From contig NZ_AUGD01000003.1 in assembly GCF_000426845.1 (NCBI RefSeq), positions 310,001 to 374,000 on the forward strand: 64,000 nucleotides of DNA. Direction: 5' to 3'. Below, one piece after another: positions 1 to 8,054 of the stretch (positions are counted from its first letter, which is position 1; every line of letters starts with the position of its first letter). The DNA comes from Bradyrhizobium sp. in8p8. Its GTDB lineage: Bacteria; Pseudomonadota; Alphaproteobacteria; Rhizobiales; Xanthobacteraceae. Position numbers and translations under genes: made by a program. The notes beneath the pieces are model-generated. The model made no database searches. It was not told the DNA's origin and was given only the letters and a program-made list of their open reading frames with translations.

Positions 1-2
1 TC

Positions 3-332
3 GCCGCGATGATCGACGACTGGTTCTACCGCACGGCGACCGACTTCCGCTGGGACATGCACCACCCCGTCACCGACGGCACCACGCTCTATGCGCGCTA
101 CACGTTCAGCTACAAGTCAACCCTGCCGGAGGCGAACGGCGCGCGCGCGATGTTCGAGGGCGTGGCGATCATGACGCTGCGCGACGGAAAGATTGCGAGC
201 TATCACGAGGTCGCCAACACCGCGCCGGCGTTCGTCGACTTGAAATTCGCACCGGAACGGATTGCGAAGATCGTGGCCAAGCAAGGCGCCGAACTGAAGG
301 CGCGCCCGGAGATGCAGCGGCATCTGGGTTAG
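3..332 (+). CDS. NTF2-like/SnoaL-like protein, 5' end cut by window edge
   Basis: The reading frame is open to the left edge of the window, so the true start lies outside and only about the last 109 residues are seen. The segment FEGVAIMTLRDGKIASYHEV has the strand pattern of the NTF2/SnoaL fold: a strand, then RDGKI, then a strand ending in a conserved E. Members of this fold are small isomerases, hydrolases or ligand-binding proteins, and the substrate cannot be told from sequence. A 13-bp inverted repeat follows directly at 345-385 and may end its transcript. The family is fairly clear; the function is unknown. Confidence 0.6.
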   Translation, partial: AAMIDDWFYRTATDFRWDMHHPVTDGTTLYARYTFSYKSTLPEANGARAMFEGVAIMTLRDGKIASYHEVANTAPAFVDLKFAPERIAKIVAKQGAELKARPEMQRHLG

Positions 333-344
333 GGTCTCTCCACT

Positions 345-385
345 CGTCATTCCGGGGCTCACGCTACGCGTACCCCGGAATGACG
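345..385. repeat. Dispersed intergenic palindrome, CGTCATTCCGGGG arms
   Basis: CGTCATTCCGGGG at 345-357 is perfectly complementary to CCCCGGAATGACG at 373-385, with a 15-base loop. The same GTCATTCCGGGG arms recur at 47352-47432. It lies between two convergent genes, where such elements may also act as Rho-independent-like or mRNA-stabilising hairpins. No T-tract follows the stem. Confidence 0.7.
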
Positions 386-393
386 ACGGTGAG

Positions 394-1242
394 TTATCGC
401 TTCGACGGATTTGCCATCGGCTTGCGCTGCGCCAGCGCGGCGACCGTGGCCGTGCCGATCGGGCCCTGTTCGTCATAGAGCCAGCATTCGCCGATCGCGA
501 CGCCATCGGTGGCGTGGTGGTTCACGACCTCGAAGCCGATCCATTCAGTGACCGGCAGGCGGTGCAGATAGATCGTGACGTCGCTGTTGATGTAGCCGAG
601 CCCCTTGTCGCCCGCATTCGCAAACGGGCTGGCGAAATCGGCGCCGGTTGCGACATGGACGAACGGGGTCATCGGCACGCCCGCAACGAGCTCGCGCACC
701 TCGCTCATCCAGAGCCGGCGAGGTCCGAGCGAGCCCATATGGCCGATGATGGGGCGCGTTGCCCATTTGCCGTTCATGCCGAGCCTGGGATCGGTTGGCT
801 TGGGAATCTCGGCCGGCTTCGGCGCGTCCCAGTTCGGCGGCGACCAGACATTGCCTTCGGGATTTTGTGTCTTGCGCAGCAACTGGCACGAGGCGCGCGC
901 CATGCCGACCCCGCCGGAAAAGAATTCCGCTTCCACCACGCGTATTCGCAGTCCGTCGCGGACCAGGCGCGTCGTCACTTCGATCGGCTTATCGATGGTC
1001 GGCAGCCGAAACATGTCGACGGTGAGCCGCGCCGGCACGAATTCAGGACCGGAATGGCGCTCTTCGATGACGAAGCCGAGCAGCCCGATGATGACGCGCC
1101 CATGCAGCGATGTCGGATCCCAGGGACCATTGGCGACTTCCGTCGGATGGAATGTGTCGCCGTCGCGGGTGAAGAAAGGCATGTTTGTCATGCGTGCGAG
1201 ATTGCGGGAATGGATGGGGAAATCAAGGTCCACGATCCTCAT
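394..1242 (-). CDS. Acyl-CoA thioesterase-like tandem hotdog protein
   Basis: A protein of about 282 residues resembling TesB-like double-hotdog thioesterases. The first half includes [16 protein letters not shown] and the second half [20 protein letters not shown] followed by IYLHRLP and TATVAALAQ at the C-terminus. Such enzymes hydrolyse acyl-CoA thioesters in the cytosol; the acyl chain preferred here is unknown. The ATG at 1242 overlaps the queG stop by 4 bp (ATGA), implying translational coupling. ATGs at 1191 and 1182 are credible shorter starts because the hotdog similarity begins there ([11 protein letters not shown]), and no site has a strong ribosome-binding sequence. Confidence 0.6.
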   Translation of the reverse strand: MRIVDLDFPIHSRNLARMTNMPFFTRDGDTFHPTEVANGPWDPTSLHGRVIIGLLGFVIEERHSGPEFVPARLTVDMFRLPTIDKPIEVTTRLVRDGLRIRVVEAEFFSGGVGMARASCQLLRKTQNPEGNVWSPPNWDAPKPAEIPKPTDPRLGMNGKWATRPIIGHMGSLGPRRLWMSEVRELVAGVPMTPFVHVATGADFASPFANAGDKGLGYINSDVTIYLHRLPVTEWIGFEVVNHHATDGVAIGECWLYDEQGPIGTATVAALAQRKPMANPSKR

Positions 1243-2432
1243 GGCGAGGAGCCGGCAGTGCTTTCTGCTTGCCACTCCTCGCGAACGCTCTCGTCGTGCT
1301 CGAGTTCGAGAGCGTGCAGCCTCAGCACCTCGAACTCCTCCCGCGCGACCAGCTGCCGCAGCGCCCACACCGCAGCCCCGCGCACCAGCGGATTCTCATC
1401 GTCCAGCAATCGTCGCGCCTCGTCCGCCAGGGACACGTCACCCGAGTTGCCGATCGCAATCAGCACGTTGCGCAAGAACCGGTCGCGGCCGATGCGCTTG
1501 ACCGGTGATTTCGTGAACAGCGCGCGAAACGCCGCATCGTCGAGCCGTGCCAGTTCGGCGAGCGCAGGCGCGCGCAACTCGTCCCGGGCCGCGAGCTTCT
1601 CCTCGCGCCCCTCCCGTGCGAACTTGTTCCAGGGACATGCGGCAAGACAATCATCGCAGCCATAGATGCGATTGCCGATCGCTTTGCGGAATTCGCGCGG
1701 GATCGGCCCCTTGTTCTCTATGGTGAGATAAGAGATGCAGCGCCGCGCATCGAGCTTGTATGGCGCGGGGAATGCCGCCGTCGGGCAGATGTCGAGGCAG
1801 GCCCGGCAGGAGCCGCAATGATCGATCTCCGCATCGTCGCGCGGCAGCTCGAGCGTGGTGTAGATCGCGCCGAGAAAAAGCCACGAGCCGAACTCGCGCG
1901 AGACCAGATTGGTGTGCTTGCCCTGCCAGCCCAGATGCGCGGCCTGGGCGAGCGGCTTCTCCATCACGGCGGCGGTGTCGACGAATACCTTCACCTCGCT
2001 GGGGGCGGTCGCGACCAGCCAGCGCGCCAGCGCCTTCAGCCGCTTCTTGATCAGGTCGTGATAGTCGTCGCCCTGCGCATAGACCGAGATCGCAGCGCGC
2101 GTGCGCTGCCTCAGAACCGCCAGCGGATCCCGGTCGGGGCCGTAATTGACGCCGAGCATGATCACGCTGCGCACGTCGCTCCACAGCCCGCGCGGATCGA
2201 CGCGGCGCTCGGGCTGGGCTGCGAGCCAGTCCATGTCGCCATGGCCGCCCGATGCGATGAATTCGAGGAAGTAGTTCCCGGCGCTCTCGATCGTGCCCGG
2301 CGCGGTGACGCCGATGCAGTCGAAGCCGAGCGCGCGCGCTTCGCGGCCAAGCGCGGTCTTCAGTTCAGTCGGATCGGAGCTCAGAAATCCAGGTCCACGT
2401 AGGTCCGCGACGCCGGCACGCCCGCCAGCCAT
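1239..2432 (-). CDS. queG: Epoxyqueuosine reductase QueG
   Basis: This cobalamin-dependent iron-sulfur enzyme performs the last step of queuosine synthesis, reducing epoxyqueuosine in the wobble position of tRNAs for Tyr, His, Asn and Asp. Two 4Fe-4S cluster motifs are plain, [12 protein letters not shown] and [13 protein letters not shown], and [14 protein letters not shown] contains the conserved Asp region. A HEAT-like repeat ([13 protein letters not shown]) closes the protein. The end overlaps the thioesterase start by 4 bp. The start is uncertain: the ATG at 2432 overlaps the GST gene by about 50 bp, while homology seems to begin near SSDPTELK, where only a CTG (2384) overlapping the GST stop is available. 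Confidence 0.9.
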   Translation of the reverse strand: MAGGRAGVADLRGPGFLSSDPTELKTALGREARALGFDCIGVTAPGTIESAGNYFLEFIASGGHGDMDWLAAQPERRVDPRGLWSDVRSVIMLGVNYGPDRDPLAVLRQRTRAAISVYAQGDDYHDLIKKRLKALARWLVATAPSEVKVFVDTAAVMEKPLAQAAHLGWQGKHTNLVSREFGSWLFLGAIYTTLELPRDDAEIDHCGSCRACLDICPTAAFPAPYKLDARRCISYLTIENKGPIPREFRKAIGNRIYGCDDCLAACPWNKFAREGREEKLAARDELRAPALAELARLDDAAFRALFTKSPVKRIGRDRFLRNVLIAIGNSGDVSLADEARRLLDDENPLVRGAAVWALRQLVAREEFEVLRLHALELEHDESVREEWQAESTAGSSP

Positions 2433-3073
2433 TCGCTCAGCAGCGGACGGAACGACGGGCGGGACTTCACCCGCGCGTACCACGCCTTTGCTGCGTCGTC
2501 CTCGCTCCATGGCACGTCGCCCAGATAGTCGATCGCCGAAAGATGGGCCGCGGCGGCGAGATCCGCGTAGGTGAGCCGGTCGCCGGCGAGGAAATTGCGG
2601 GTCTGTGCCAGCCAGCCGATATAGGCCAGATGATAGCGCACATTGGCTTTTGCTGCGCGCATCACGTCGGCCGAAGGCGGGCCGCCGCCGTTCTCCTCGC
2701 TCATGAAGCGCTTGTAGATGCGCTCGGTGACGAGCGGGTGCGAGACCTCCTCGAAGAATTTTTCATTGAACCAGGCCATCAGCCGGCGCACCTCGACGCG
2801 CCCGGCAAGCGTTTCCGGCATCAGGCGCTTTGGCCCCATCTCGGCGCCATAGGCCTCGTCGACATATTCGGCGATGATCGCCGCGCCCGGGATCGGCGGC
2901 TGCTCGTCATCCACCACGACAGGCGTGGTGCCGGCCGCATTGAGCAGCAGAAATGCCTCGCGCCGTTCCCAGCTGCGCTCTTCGATCAGCTTCAGGTCGA
3001 ACCCGTATTCGCCCGCGATCAAGCGGACGAAGCGCGAATGCGGACAGAACGGATGATGATACAGCGTAAACAT
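2381..3073 (-). CDS. fzlA: GST-fold protein, probable FtsZ-binding division factor FzlA
   Basis: A 230-residue protein with an N-terminal thioredoxin-like GST domain ([15 protein letters not shown]) and an all-helical C-terminal domain containing [20 protein letters not shown]. The exact length of 230, the C-terminal tail ending YVDLDF with Asp at position 227, and the divergent uppP neighbour all match FzlA. FzlA is the GST relative that binds FtsZ and is needed for division in Caulobacter, where Asp227 in the tail matters, as I recall the literature. FzlA does not bind glutathione in that species. The GST fold is certain; the FzlA role is inferred. A 25-bp inverted repeat lies 16 bp upstream of its start. 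Confidence 0.7.
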   Translation of the reverse strand: MFTLYHHPFCPHSRFVRLIAGEYGFDLKLIEERSWERREAFLLLNAAGTTPVVVDDEQPPIPGAAIIAEYVDEAYGAEMGPKRLMPETLAGRVEVRRLMAWFNEKFFEEVSHPLVTERIYKRFMSEENGGGPPSADVMRAAKANVRYHLAYIGWLAQTRNFLAGDRLTYADLAAAAHLSAIDYLGDVPWSEDDAAKAWYARVKSRPSFRPLLSEWLAGVPASRTYVDLDF

Positions 3074-3088
3074 GAAGCCTTTGACTAT

Positions 3089-3113
3089 TTGATGGTGCTT
3101 AAGAATCCATCAA
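3089..3113. promoter_or_regulatory. Inverted repeat TTGATGG-N11-CCATCAA in divergent fzlA/uppP region
   Basis: A perfect 7-bp inverted repeat with an 11-base spacer sits in the 169-bp gap between the divergent GST gene and uppP, 16 bp from the GST start. Its size and symmetry fit a dimeric regulator operator. No regulator gene adjoins it, so the partner is unknown. Confidence 0.4.
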
Positions 3114-3242
3114 TGTTTGTGCGGCGCCACACTAGTCCCTCAAAACCGCGAAGCAAGGGCGTGATTTCGCATTTTGCGATTGCAGCGTGGGAACGAATGG
3201 GCGAGAAGAGCCCCGCTTTTCCAGCCGAAATGGACCGTAAAT

Positions 3243-4049
3243 ATGTCAGACGCAATACGGGCAGTGATCCTCGGCATCATAGAGGGTGTGACCGAGTTCC
3301 TTCCCGTATCTTCGACCGGTCACCTCTTGCTGGCGGAGCGCTTCTTTCATCTCGGCGAGGGCGCGTTCTGGGATTCGTTTACGGTTCTGATCCAGCTCGG
3401 CGCGATTCTCGCGATCGTCGGTTTGTATTTCAGGAAGCTGTGGGACGTTGCGATCGGTCTGTTTACCGGCGATGCCTATGCGCGGCGCTTCGTGATCGGT
3501 GTGCTGGTGGCGTTTCTGCCCGCCGTGATCGTCGGCCTCGTCGCCGGCAAGTACATCAAGAGCCTGCTGTTCAATCCGTGGGTCATCTGCTTCACGCTGA
3601 TCGTCGGCGGCGCCGTCCTGCTCTGGGTCGACAAGCTCGACCTCAAGCCGCGCGAGCATGACGCCACCAAGTTTCCTCTGCTGACGTATCTCTATATCGG
3701 CATCGCGCAGTGCGTGGCGATGATCCCTGGCGTGTCGCGCTCCGGCGCCAGCATCGTTGCGGCAATGCTGCTCGGGGCCGACAAGCGCGCAGCGGCGGAG
3801 TTCTCGTTCTTCCTTGCCATCCCCACCATGATCGGCGCCTTCGCCTACGACTTCTACAAGAGCCGGGCCGAGATGACGATGGACCACATCAACATCGTCG
3901 CGATCGGCTTCGTGGTGTCGTTCATCACCGCCATCATCGTGGTGAAGACGTTCCTGACCTATGTCACCCGCCACGGCTTCGTGGTGTTCGCCTGGTGGCG
4001 CGTCATCGTCGGCACGCTCGGCCTGATCGCGCTGGCGCTGGGACGGTAG
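3243..4049 (+). CDS. uppP: Undecaprenyl-diphosphatase UppP/BacA
   Basis: An integral membrane phosphatase of 268 residues that converts undecaprenyl diphosphate to the monophosphate, recycling the lipid carrier for peptidoglycan and polysaccharide synthesis. Both family motifs are present: EGVTEFLPVSSTGHLLL near the N-terminus and PGVSRSGASI in the second half, with several hydrophobic membrane segments between and after them. The ATG at 3243 begins MSDAIRAVILG, which is the normal start for the family. It is divergent from the FzlA-like gene. Confidence 0.95.
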   Translation: MSDAIRAVILGIIEGVTEFLPVSSTGHLLLAERFFHLGEGAFWDSFTVLIQLGAILAIVGLYFRKLWDVAIGLFTGDAYARRFVIGVLVAFLPAVIVGLVAGKYIKSLLFNPWVICFTLIVGGAVLLWVDKLDLKPREHDATKFPLLTYLYIGIAQCVAMIPGVSRSGASIVAAMLLGADKRAAAEFSFFLAIPTMIGAFAYDFYKSRAEMTMDHINIVAIGFVVSFITAIIVVKTFLTYVTRHGFVVFAWWRVIVGTLGLIALALGR

Positions 4050-4079
4050 ATTTCGGGCCGGTGGTCCGGATGCAGTGAA

Positions 4080-4152
4080 GCGTAACCCGGGGCCGGTATC
4101 ACTTGGGGCGCGATCCCGGATCAAGCTGGCGCTCCATCCAGGCTACGCTCCT
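4080..4152. repeat. Degenerate dispersed repeat downstream of uppP
   Basis: The segment with CGTAACCCGGGGCC, GATCCCGGATCAAG and GCGCTCCATCCAGGCTACGCTC resembles worn copies of the CCCGGAT..GCGCTCCATCCGGGCTACG element seen intact at 30855-30934 and 38231-38307. It occupies most of the 185-bp gap before the DprE1-like gene. Confidence 0.45.
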
Positions 4153-4234
4153 CCTGCGCCTCAACCCAAAATAAGCTTTTGATCGGTAGTCAGTTTCCAA
4201 AGCCGGGCGGCGCGCCCGACACAGGAGCTGAGCC

Positions 4235-5560
4235 ATGACCCTCGTCAGCGGCTGGGGCCGTTTCCCGGTCGTCGATAGCGAAGTGCTGCGTCCGCGTTCG
4301 TTCGCAGCGGTCGGCGAGGCCGTCTCGGCCGGCAGCATCGCGCGCGGCAATGGCCGCGCCTACGGCGATGCCGCGATCGGCGCCCTCAGGACCGTGACGA
4401 TGACGGGCTTCGACCGGGTCAGGTCGTTCGATCCGGCGAGCGGGCGCATCCGCCTGGAGGCCGGCGTGCTGCTCTCGGACCTGATCGACACCTTCGGCCC
4501 GCGCGGTTTCCTGCCCTTCGTCGTGCCCGGCACGCGTTTCGTGTCGATCGGCGGCGCCATCGCGGCCGACGTGCACGGCAAGAACCATCATTGCGAAGGC
4601 GGCTTCGGCCGCTATGTCGATAGCATCCTGCTGCGCACGGGACAGGGCGAGACCATCGAAGCCTCGCGCGAGCAGAATTCCGATGCGTTCTTCGCCACCA
4701 TCGGCGGCATGGGACTGACCGGAATCATCCTCGAAGCGACGTTGCGGCTGCGGCAGGTCGAAACGGGGTGGATCCGGGAGCGCGTGATTTCGGCATCCGA
4801 TCTCGACGCCGCGATGCGCGCGCTCGAGATGAGCGATTCTGCGACCTATTCGGTGGCGTGGATTGATTGCGCCGCGCGTGGGCGTGATCTCGGCCGCTCG
4901 CTGATCTATCTCGGCGAGCAGGCGGCAAGGGACGAACTCCCTGCCGGCGCCGCCGCATTTCCCGTCGGCAAAGATCCCGGCCTTGGTGTGCCCGTCGACC
5001 TGCCCTCGATGACGCTGAACCGCTTCAGCATCCGCGCCTTCAACGAGCTGTACTACCGCATGGGCGCGCGGCGCGCCGGCGGCGGCCGCGTGGTTTCGCT
5101 CTATCCCTATTTCTTTCCGCTCGACAGTCTCAAGGACTGGAATCGCATCTATGGCAAGCGCGGCTTCCTGCAGCATCAATGCGTCGTTCCCGAAACCGGT
5201 GCGCGCGATGTGCTCGGCGACCTCCTCGATCGAGTCGCGCGACGCGGCGATGCCTCGTTCCTGGCGGTGCTGAAGAGGCTCGGCCAGGGCGACGGCATCC
5301 TGTCGTTTCCGCTGCCCGGCTATACGCTGGCGCTGGATTTCCCGTTGAGGGGCGACATCCTGAATTTTCTCGACGAGATCGATCGTCTCGTCGTCGCCGC
5401 CGGCGGACGTCTCTACCTCGCCAAGGATGCGCGCCAGTCGCGTGCGACGTTCGCGGCGGGCTATCCCGCTCTGTCGCGCTTCAACGCCATTCGCAAATCG
5501 CTCGATCCCGCTGGCAATATCCGCTCGAAATTGTCGCAACGTCTCTTCGATGAGGTCTAG
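4235..5560 (+). CDS. DprE1-like FAD-dependent decaprenylphosphoryl-ribose 2'-oxidase
   Basis: A 441-residue flavoprotein of the vanillyl-alcohol-oxidase fold. GNGRAYGDAAI (38-48), PGTRFVSIGGAIAADVHGKNHH (98-119) and GRLYLAKDAR (391-400) match the FAD and active-site elements of mycobacterial DprE1, including its AKD lysine. DprE1 oxidises the ribose 2' position of decaprenylphosphoryl-ribose, the first half of epimerisation to the arabinose donor. The SDR partner starts 3 bp downstream and a UbiA synthase lies 4 kb on. The benzothiazinone-target Cys of the mycobacterial enzyme aligns with Ala366 (PGYTLALDFP). An AGGAGCTGAGCC ribosome site precedes the ATG. Confidence 0.85.
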   Translation: MTLVSGWGRFPVVDSEVLRPRSFAAVGEAVSAGSIARGNGRAYGDAAIGALRTVTMTGFDRVRSFDPASGRIRLEAGVLLSDLIDTFGPRGFLPFVVPGTRFVSIGGAIAADVHGKNHHCEGGFGRYVDSILLRTGQGETIEASREQNSDAFFATIGGMGLTGIILEATLRLRQVETGWIRERVISASDLDAAMRALEMSDSATYSVAWIDCAARGRDLGRSLIYLGEQAARDELPAGAAAFPVGKDPGLGVPVDLPSMTLNRFSIRAFNELYYRMGARRAGGGRVVSLYPYFFPLDSLKDWNRIYGKRGFLQHQCVVPETGARDVLGDLLDRVARRGDASFLAVLKRLGQGDGILSFPLPGYTLALDFPLRGDILNFLDEIDRLVVAAGGRLYLAKDARQSRATFAAGYPALSRFNAIRKSLDPAGNIRSKLSQRLFDEV

Positions 5561-5563
5561 GCC

Positions 5564-6304
5564 ATGACGTCACGCAAGACTGTATTGGTGCTCGGTGGCT
5601 CCTCCGACATCGGCCGCGCCGCGGCGCGCGCCTTTGCCAAGGCGGGATACGATGTGGTGCTTGCCGGCCGCGACGTCGCCGCGCTCGAGCCGGATGCCGC
5701 CGATCTGCGCGCGCGCTACGATATCGACGTCAGTCTCGCCAGGTTCGACGTGCTCGACACGGCTTCATTCGACGCCTTTGCCGGGTCCCTTTCGGCGCTG
5801 CCCGACGTCGTGATTTCCATCGTCGGCCTGCTCGGCGTGCAGCAGAATGCCGAGAGCGATCTCGCCCACGCCACCGCGATCATGCGCTCCAACTACGAGG
5901 GGCCGTCGCTGATCCTCGGCCTGTTCGCGGAGAAGTTCTTGGCACGCGGGAGCGGTACGCTCGTCGGCGTGTCCTCGGTCGCGGGCGATCGCGGCCGTGC
6001 CTCGAACTATGTCTATGGATCGGCCAAGGCCGGCTTCTCCGCCTTCCTGTCCGGCCTGCGCGCCCGCTCCAGCCGTGGCGGCGTTCACGTGGTCACGGTG
6101 AAGCCCGGCTTCGTCCGCACCAGGATGACCGAAGGCATGAAGCTGATCGGCCCGCTCACCGTCGAGGCGAGCGTGGTGGGCGATGCAATTCTTCAGGCGG
6201 TCGAGAGAAAGACCGACGTCGTCTATGTCAGCGGCAAATGGCGCCTCGTGATGCTGATCATCAAGACGCTGCCGGAAGCGGTGTTCAAGAAGCTGAAGTT
6301 CTGA
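5564..6304 (+). CDS. DprE2-like SDR, decaprenylphosphoryl-keto-ribose reductase
   Basis: A 246-residue short-chain dehydrogenase with the NAD(P)-binding GGSSDIGRAAARAFAKAGY near the N-terminus and the YGSAK catalytic pair (YxxxK) in YVYGSAKAGFSAFL. VVTVKPGFVRTRMTEGM and a hydrophobic C-terminal tail are typical of the DprE2 group. It would reduce the keto intermediate made by DprE1 to decaprenylphosphoryl-arabinose. The start lies 3 bp after the DprE1-like stop, so the two are co-transcribed. Substrate specificity is inferred from the pairing. Confidence 0.8.
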   Translation: MTSRKTVLVLGGSSDIGRAAARAFAKAGYDVVLAGRDVAALEPDAADLRARYDIDVSLARFDVLDTASFDAFAGSLSALPDVVISIVGLLGVQQNAESDLAHATAIMRSNYEGPSLILGLFAEKFLARGSGTLVGVSSVAGDRGRASNYVYGSAKAGFSAFLSGLRARSSRGGVHVVTVKPGFVRTRMTEGMKLIGPLTVEASVVGDAILQAVERKTDVVYVSGKWRLVMLIIKTLPEAVFKKLKF

Positions 6305-6355
6305 ACGCTGCCGCGCTGACGGTACGCTCTCTGCCCAGCCCAGAGCAATGACGCT

Positions 6356-7321
6356 TTACGCGCTCTTGCGCTGGAATTGACCGGCTGCGCGGAAACGCCA
6401 GAGATATTGCGGGGCGATTGCTTCCAGCGAATCCGGGGTGATGCCGAGGCCTTCCAGCGTCAGGCCGGCCGCCTTCGCCGCCTCCGAGACGACATTGTCG
6501 CGCTCGAGCAGCGTGACCTGGTCCGGCGTCAGCTTGAAAGCGCCCGGCGCGAATTGCAGGAAGGCCGCCTTGAACCGGGCGAGGCCGAACGGCAGCGGGA
6601 TCAGCATTCGCTCGCGATCGGTGATCTCAAGGATGGTCTGGATGATCTCGCGCATGGTCAGCACTTCCGGCCCGCCGAGCTCGTAGGTGCCGCCCGCCTT
6701 GGTCTTGCCGTCGACGGCGTCCGCAATCGCGGTGGCGACGTCGCCGACATAGACCGGCTGCATCTTCGTTTCGCCGCCGATCAGCGGCAGCACCGGCGAC
6801 ATCCGGGCAAGCGCGGCAAAGCGGTTGGTGAACTGGTCCTCGGGGCCGAATATCACGGAGGGACGGAAGATCGTCGCCGACGGCACCGCGGCCAGGGCCG
6901 CGGCCTCGCCGGCCGCCTTGGCCCTGGCGTAGCGCGAGGGCGATTCGGCATCGGCGCCGATTGCTGAAACATGCACCAGCTGTGCCCCAGCGGCGGCGGC
7001 CGCCTTGGCAACGGTCTCGGCACCCCTGGCCTGGACGGCGTCGAAGGTTTGCGCGCCGCCCTCGGTGAGGACGCCGACGAGATTGATCGCGACATGCGAA
7101 TCACGCAGCGCGGCCTGGACCGAGGCCGGATAGCGCAGATTCGCCTGTACGCTGTGGATCTGCCCGACGCGGCCGAGCGGCTGGAGATGCCCGGCGAGTT
7201 CCGGCCGCCGGACCGCCACCCGGACCCGGTAATCCCTCTTGCACAGGGCGCGGACGACGCTGCGGCCCAAAAACCCCGATCCGCCGAAAACCGTGACGAG
7301 CGTGTCCAGATTCGATGCCAT
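6356..7321 (-). CDS. Complex I NDUFA9-subunit-family NAD(P)-binding protein
   Basis: An atypical SDR of 321 residues beginning MASNLDTLVTVFGGSGFLGRSVV, where GGSGFLG is the dinucleotide-binding loop. RPSVIFGPEDQFTNRFA, MQPVYVGDVATAI and YELGGPEVLTMREI are hallmarks of the NDUFA9 family. NDUFA9 is an accessory subunit of mitochondrial respiratory complex I; the bacterial homologue is usually annotated by that name, and its role in bacteria is not settled. The ATG at 7321 fits the family start better than the upstream in-frame ATG at 7417. It is transcribed against the flanking genes. Confidence 0.85.
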   Translation of the reverse strand: MASNLDTLVTVFGGSGFLGRSVVRALCKRDYRVRVAVRRPELAGHLQPLGRVGQIHSVQANLRYPASVQAALRDSHVAINLVGVLTEGGAQTFDAVQARGAETVAKAAAAAGAQLVHVSAIGADAESPSRYARAKAAGEAAALAAVPSATIFRPSVIFGPEDQFTNRFAALARMSPVLPLIGGETKMQPVYVGDVATAIADAVDGKTKAGGTYELGGPEVLTMREIIQTILEITDRERMLIPLPFGLARFKAAFLQFAPGAFKLTPDQVTLLERDNVVSEAAKAAGLTLEGLGITPDSLEAIAPQYLWRFRAAGQFQRKSA

Positions 7322-7473
7322 GAGGGGTCCCGTCCTGCCGAAAGAGTGCGTCTTGTCAGGCTTGTATCGGGCCGGTTTGCGATGCGCAATCGGCATCCCG
7401 AACCGGGCCTCAAGCATGAATTGACAACGGCGTCACCGAACCGTAGTAACCGCCTCCGTGCCCCAAACGGCAT

Positions 7474-7560
<87 letters not shown>

Positions 7561-7734
7561 TGCTTTCCTGGATCGCAAGCAGATCCAGATAGATAAGCCC
7601 TTTCAGAGTGTTGCGATGGTATCGGGCCTTAGGCCGACGGCGGTGCCCTCTTTGCAATGGAGATACAGCCATCGTTAGCTGATGCAACCCGTGCTGCCGG
7701 TTGGGAGCTCGGCTGATTCATCGGAGTAGGTGCA

Positions 7735-8019
7735 ATGCGCGGCGTCTCTGGATGGTGCGTCTTGGGATCGAGTGTCTTGGGATCGAGCGTCTTGGGCCTT
7801 TGCCTCCTCATCGGTCCGTGCGTTTCCGCGAAGGCCGCCGCACGAGGGCATCACAAGTCGCAACATGTCGTCGTTCGGCCGGGCCAGGCCGTGGTGCCAG
7901 TCTACGTCACTCCGAATGGTGTGCGCATCTATCGCGACGACTCCGTTCCCGGCGGTCTGCGGACCGACCACGACGACCCTCCAGCTTATGACGATCCATC
8001 CAAGTTCGGTGGCGGCTGA
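7735..8019 (+). CDS. Small secreted protein of unknown function
   Basis: A 94-residue protein with a likely signal peptide: a hydrophobic run from about residue 8 to 28 and a possible cleavage site after VSAKA. The mature part is polar, with VYVTPNGVRIYRDDSVPGG and an end rich in Asp, Pro and Gly. A 15-bp tandem repeat in the gene doubles VLGSS inside the hydrophobic core. I do not recognise a domain. It lies just after tRNA-Leu and is convergent with the MFS gene, whose stop is 35 bp away. Open reading frames on the opposite strand look like shadows. Confidence 0.55.
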   Translation: MRGVSGWCVLGSSVLGSSVLGLCLLIGPCVSAKAAARGHHKSQHVVVRPGQAVVPVYVTPNGVRIYRDDSVPGGLRTDHDDPPAYDDPSKFGGG

Positions 8020-8054
8020 TCGACGAGCCGGGCTGCTGCTGCTGCATGGTGCCC

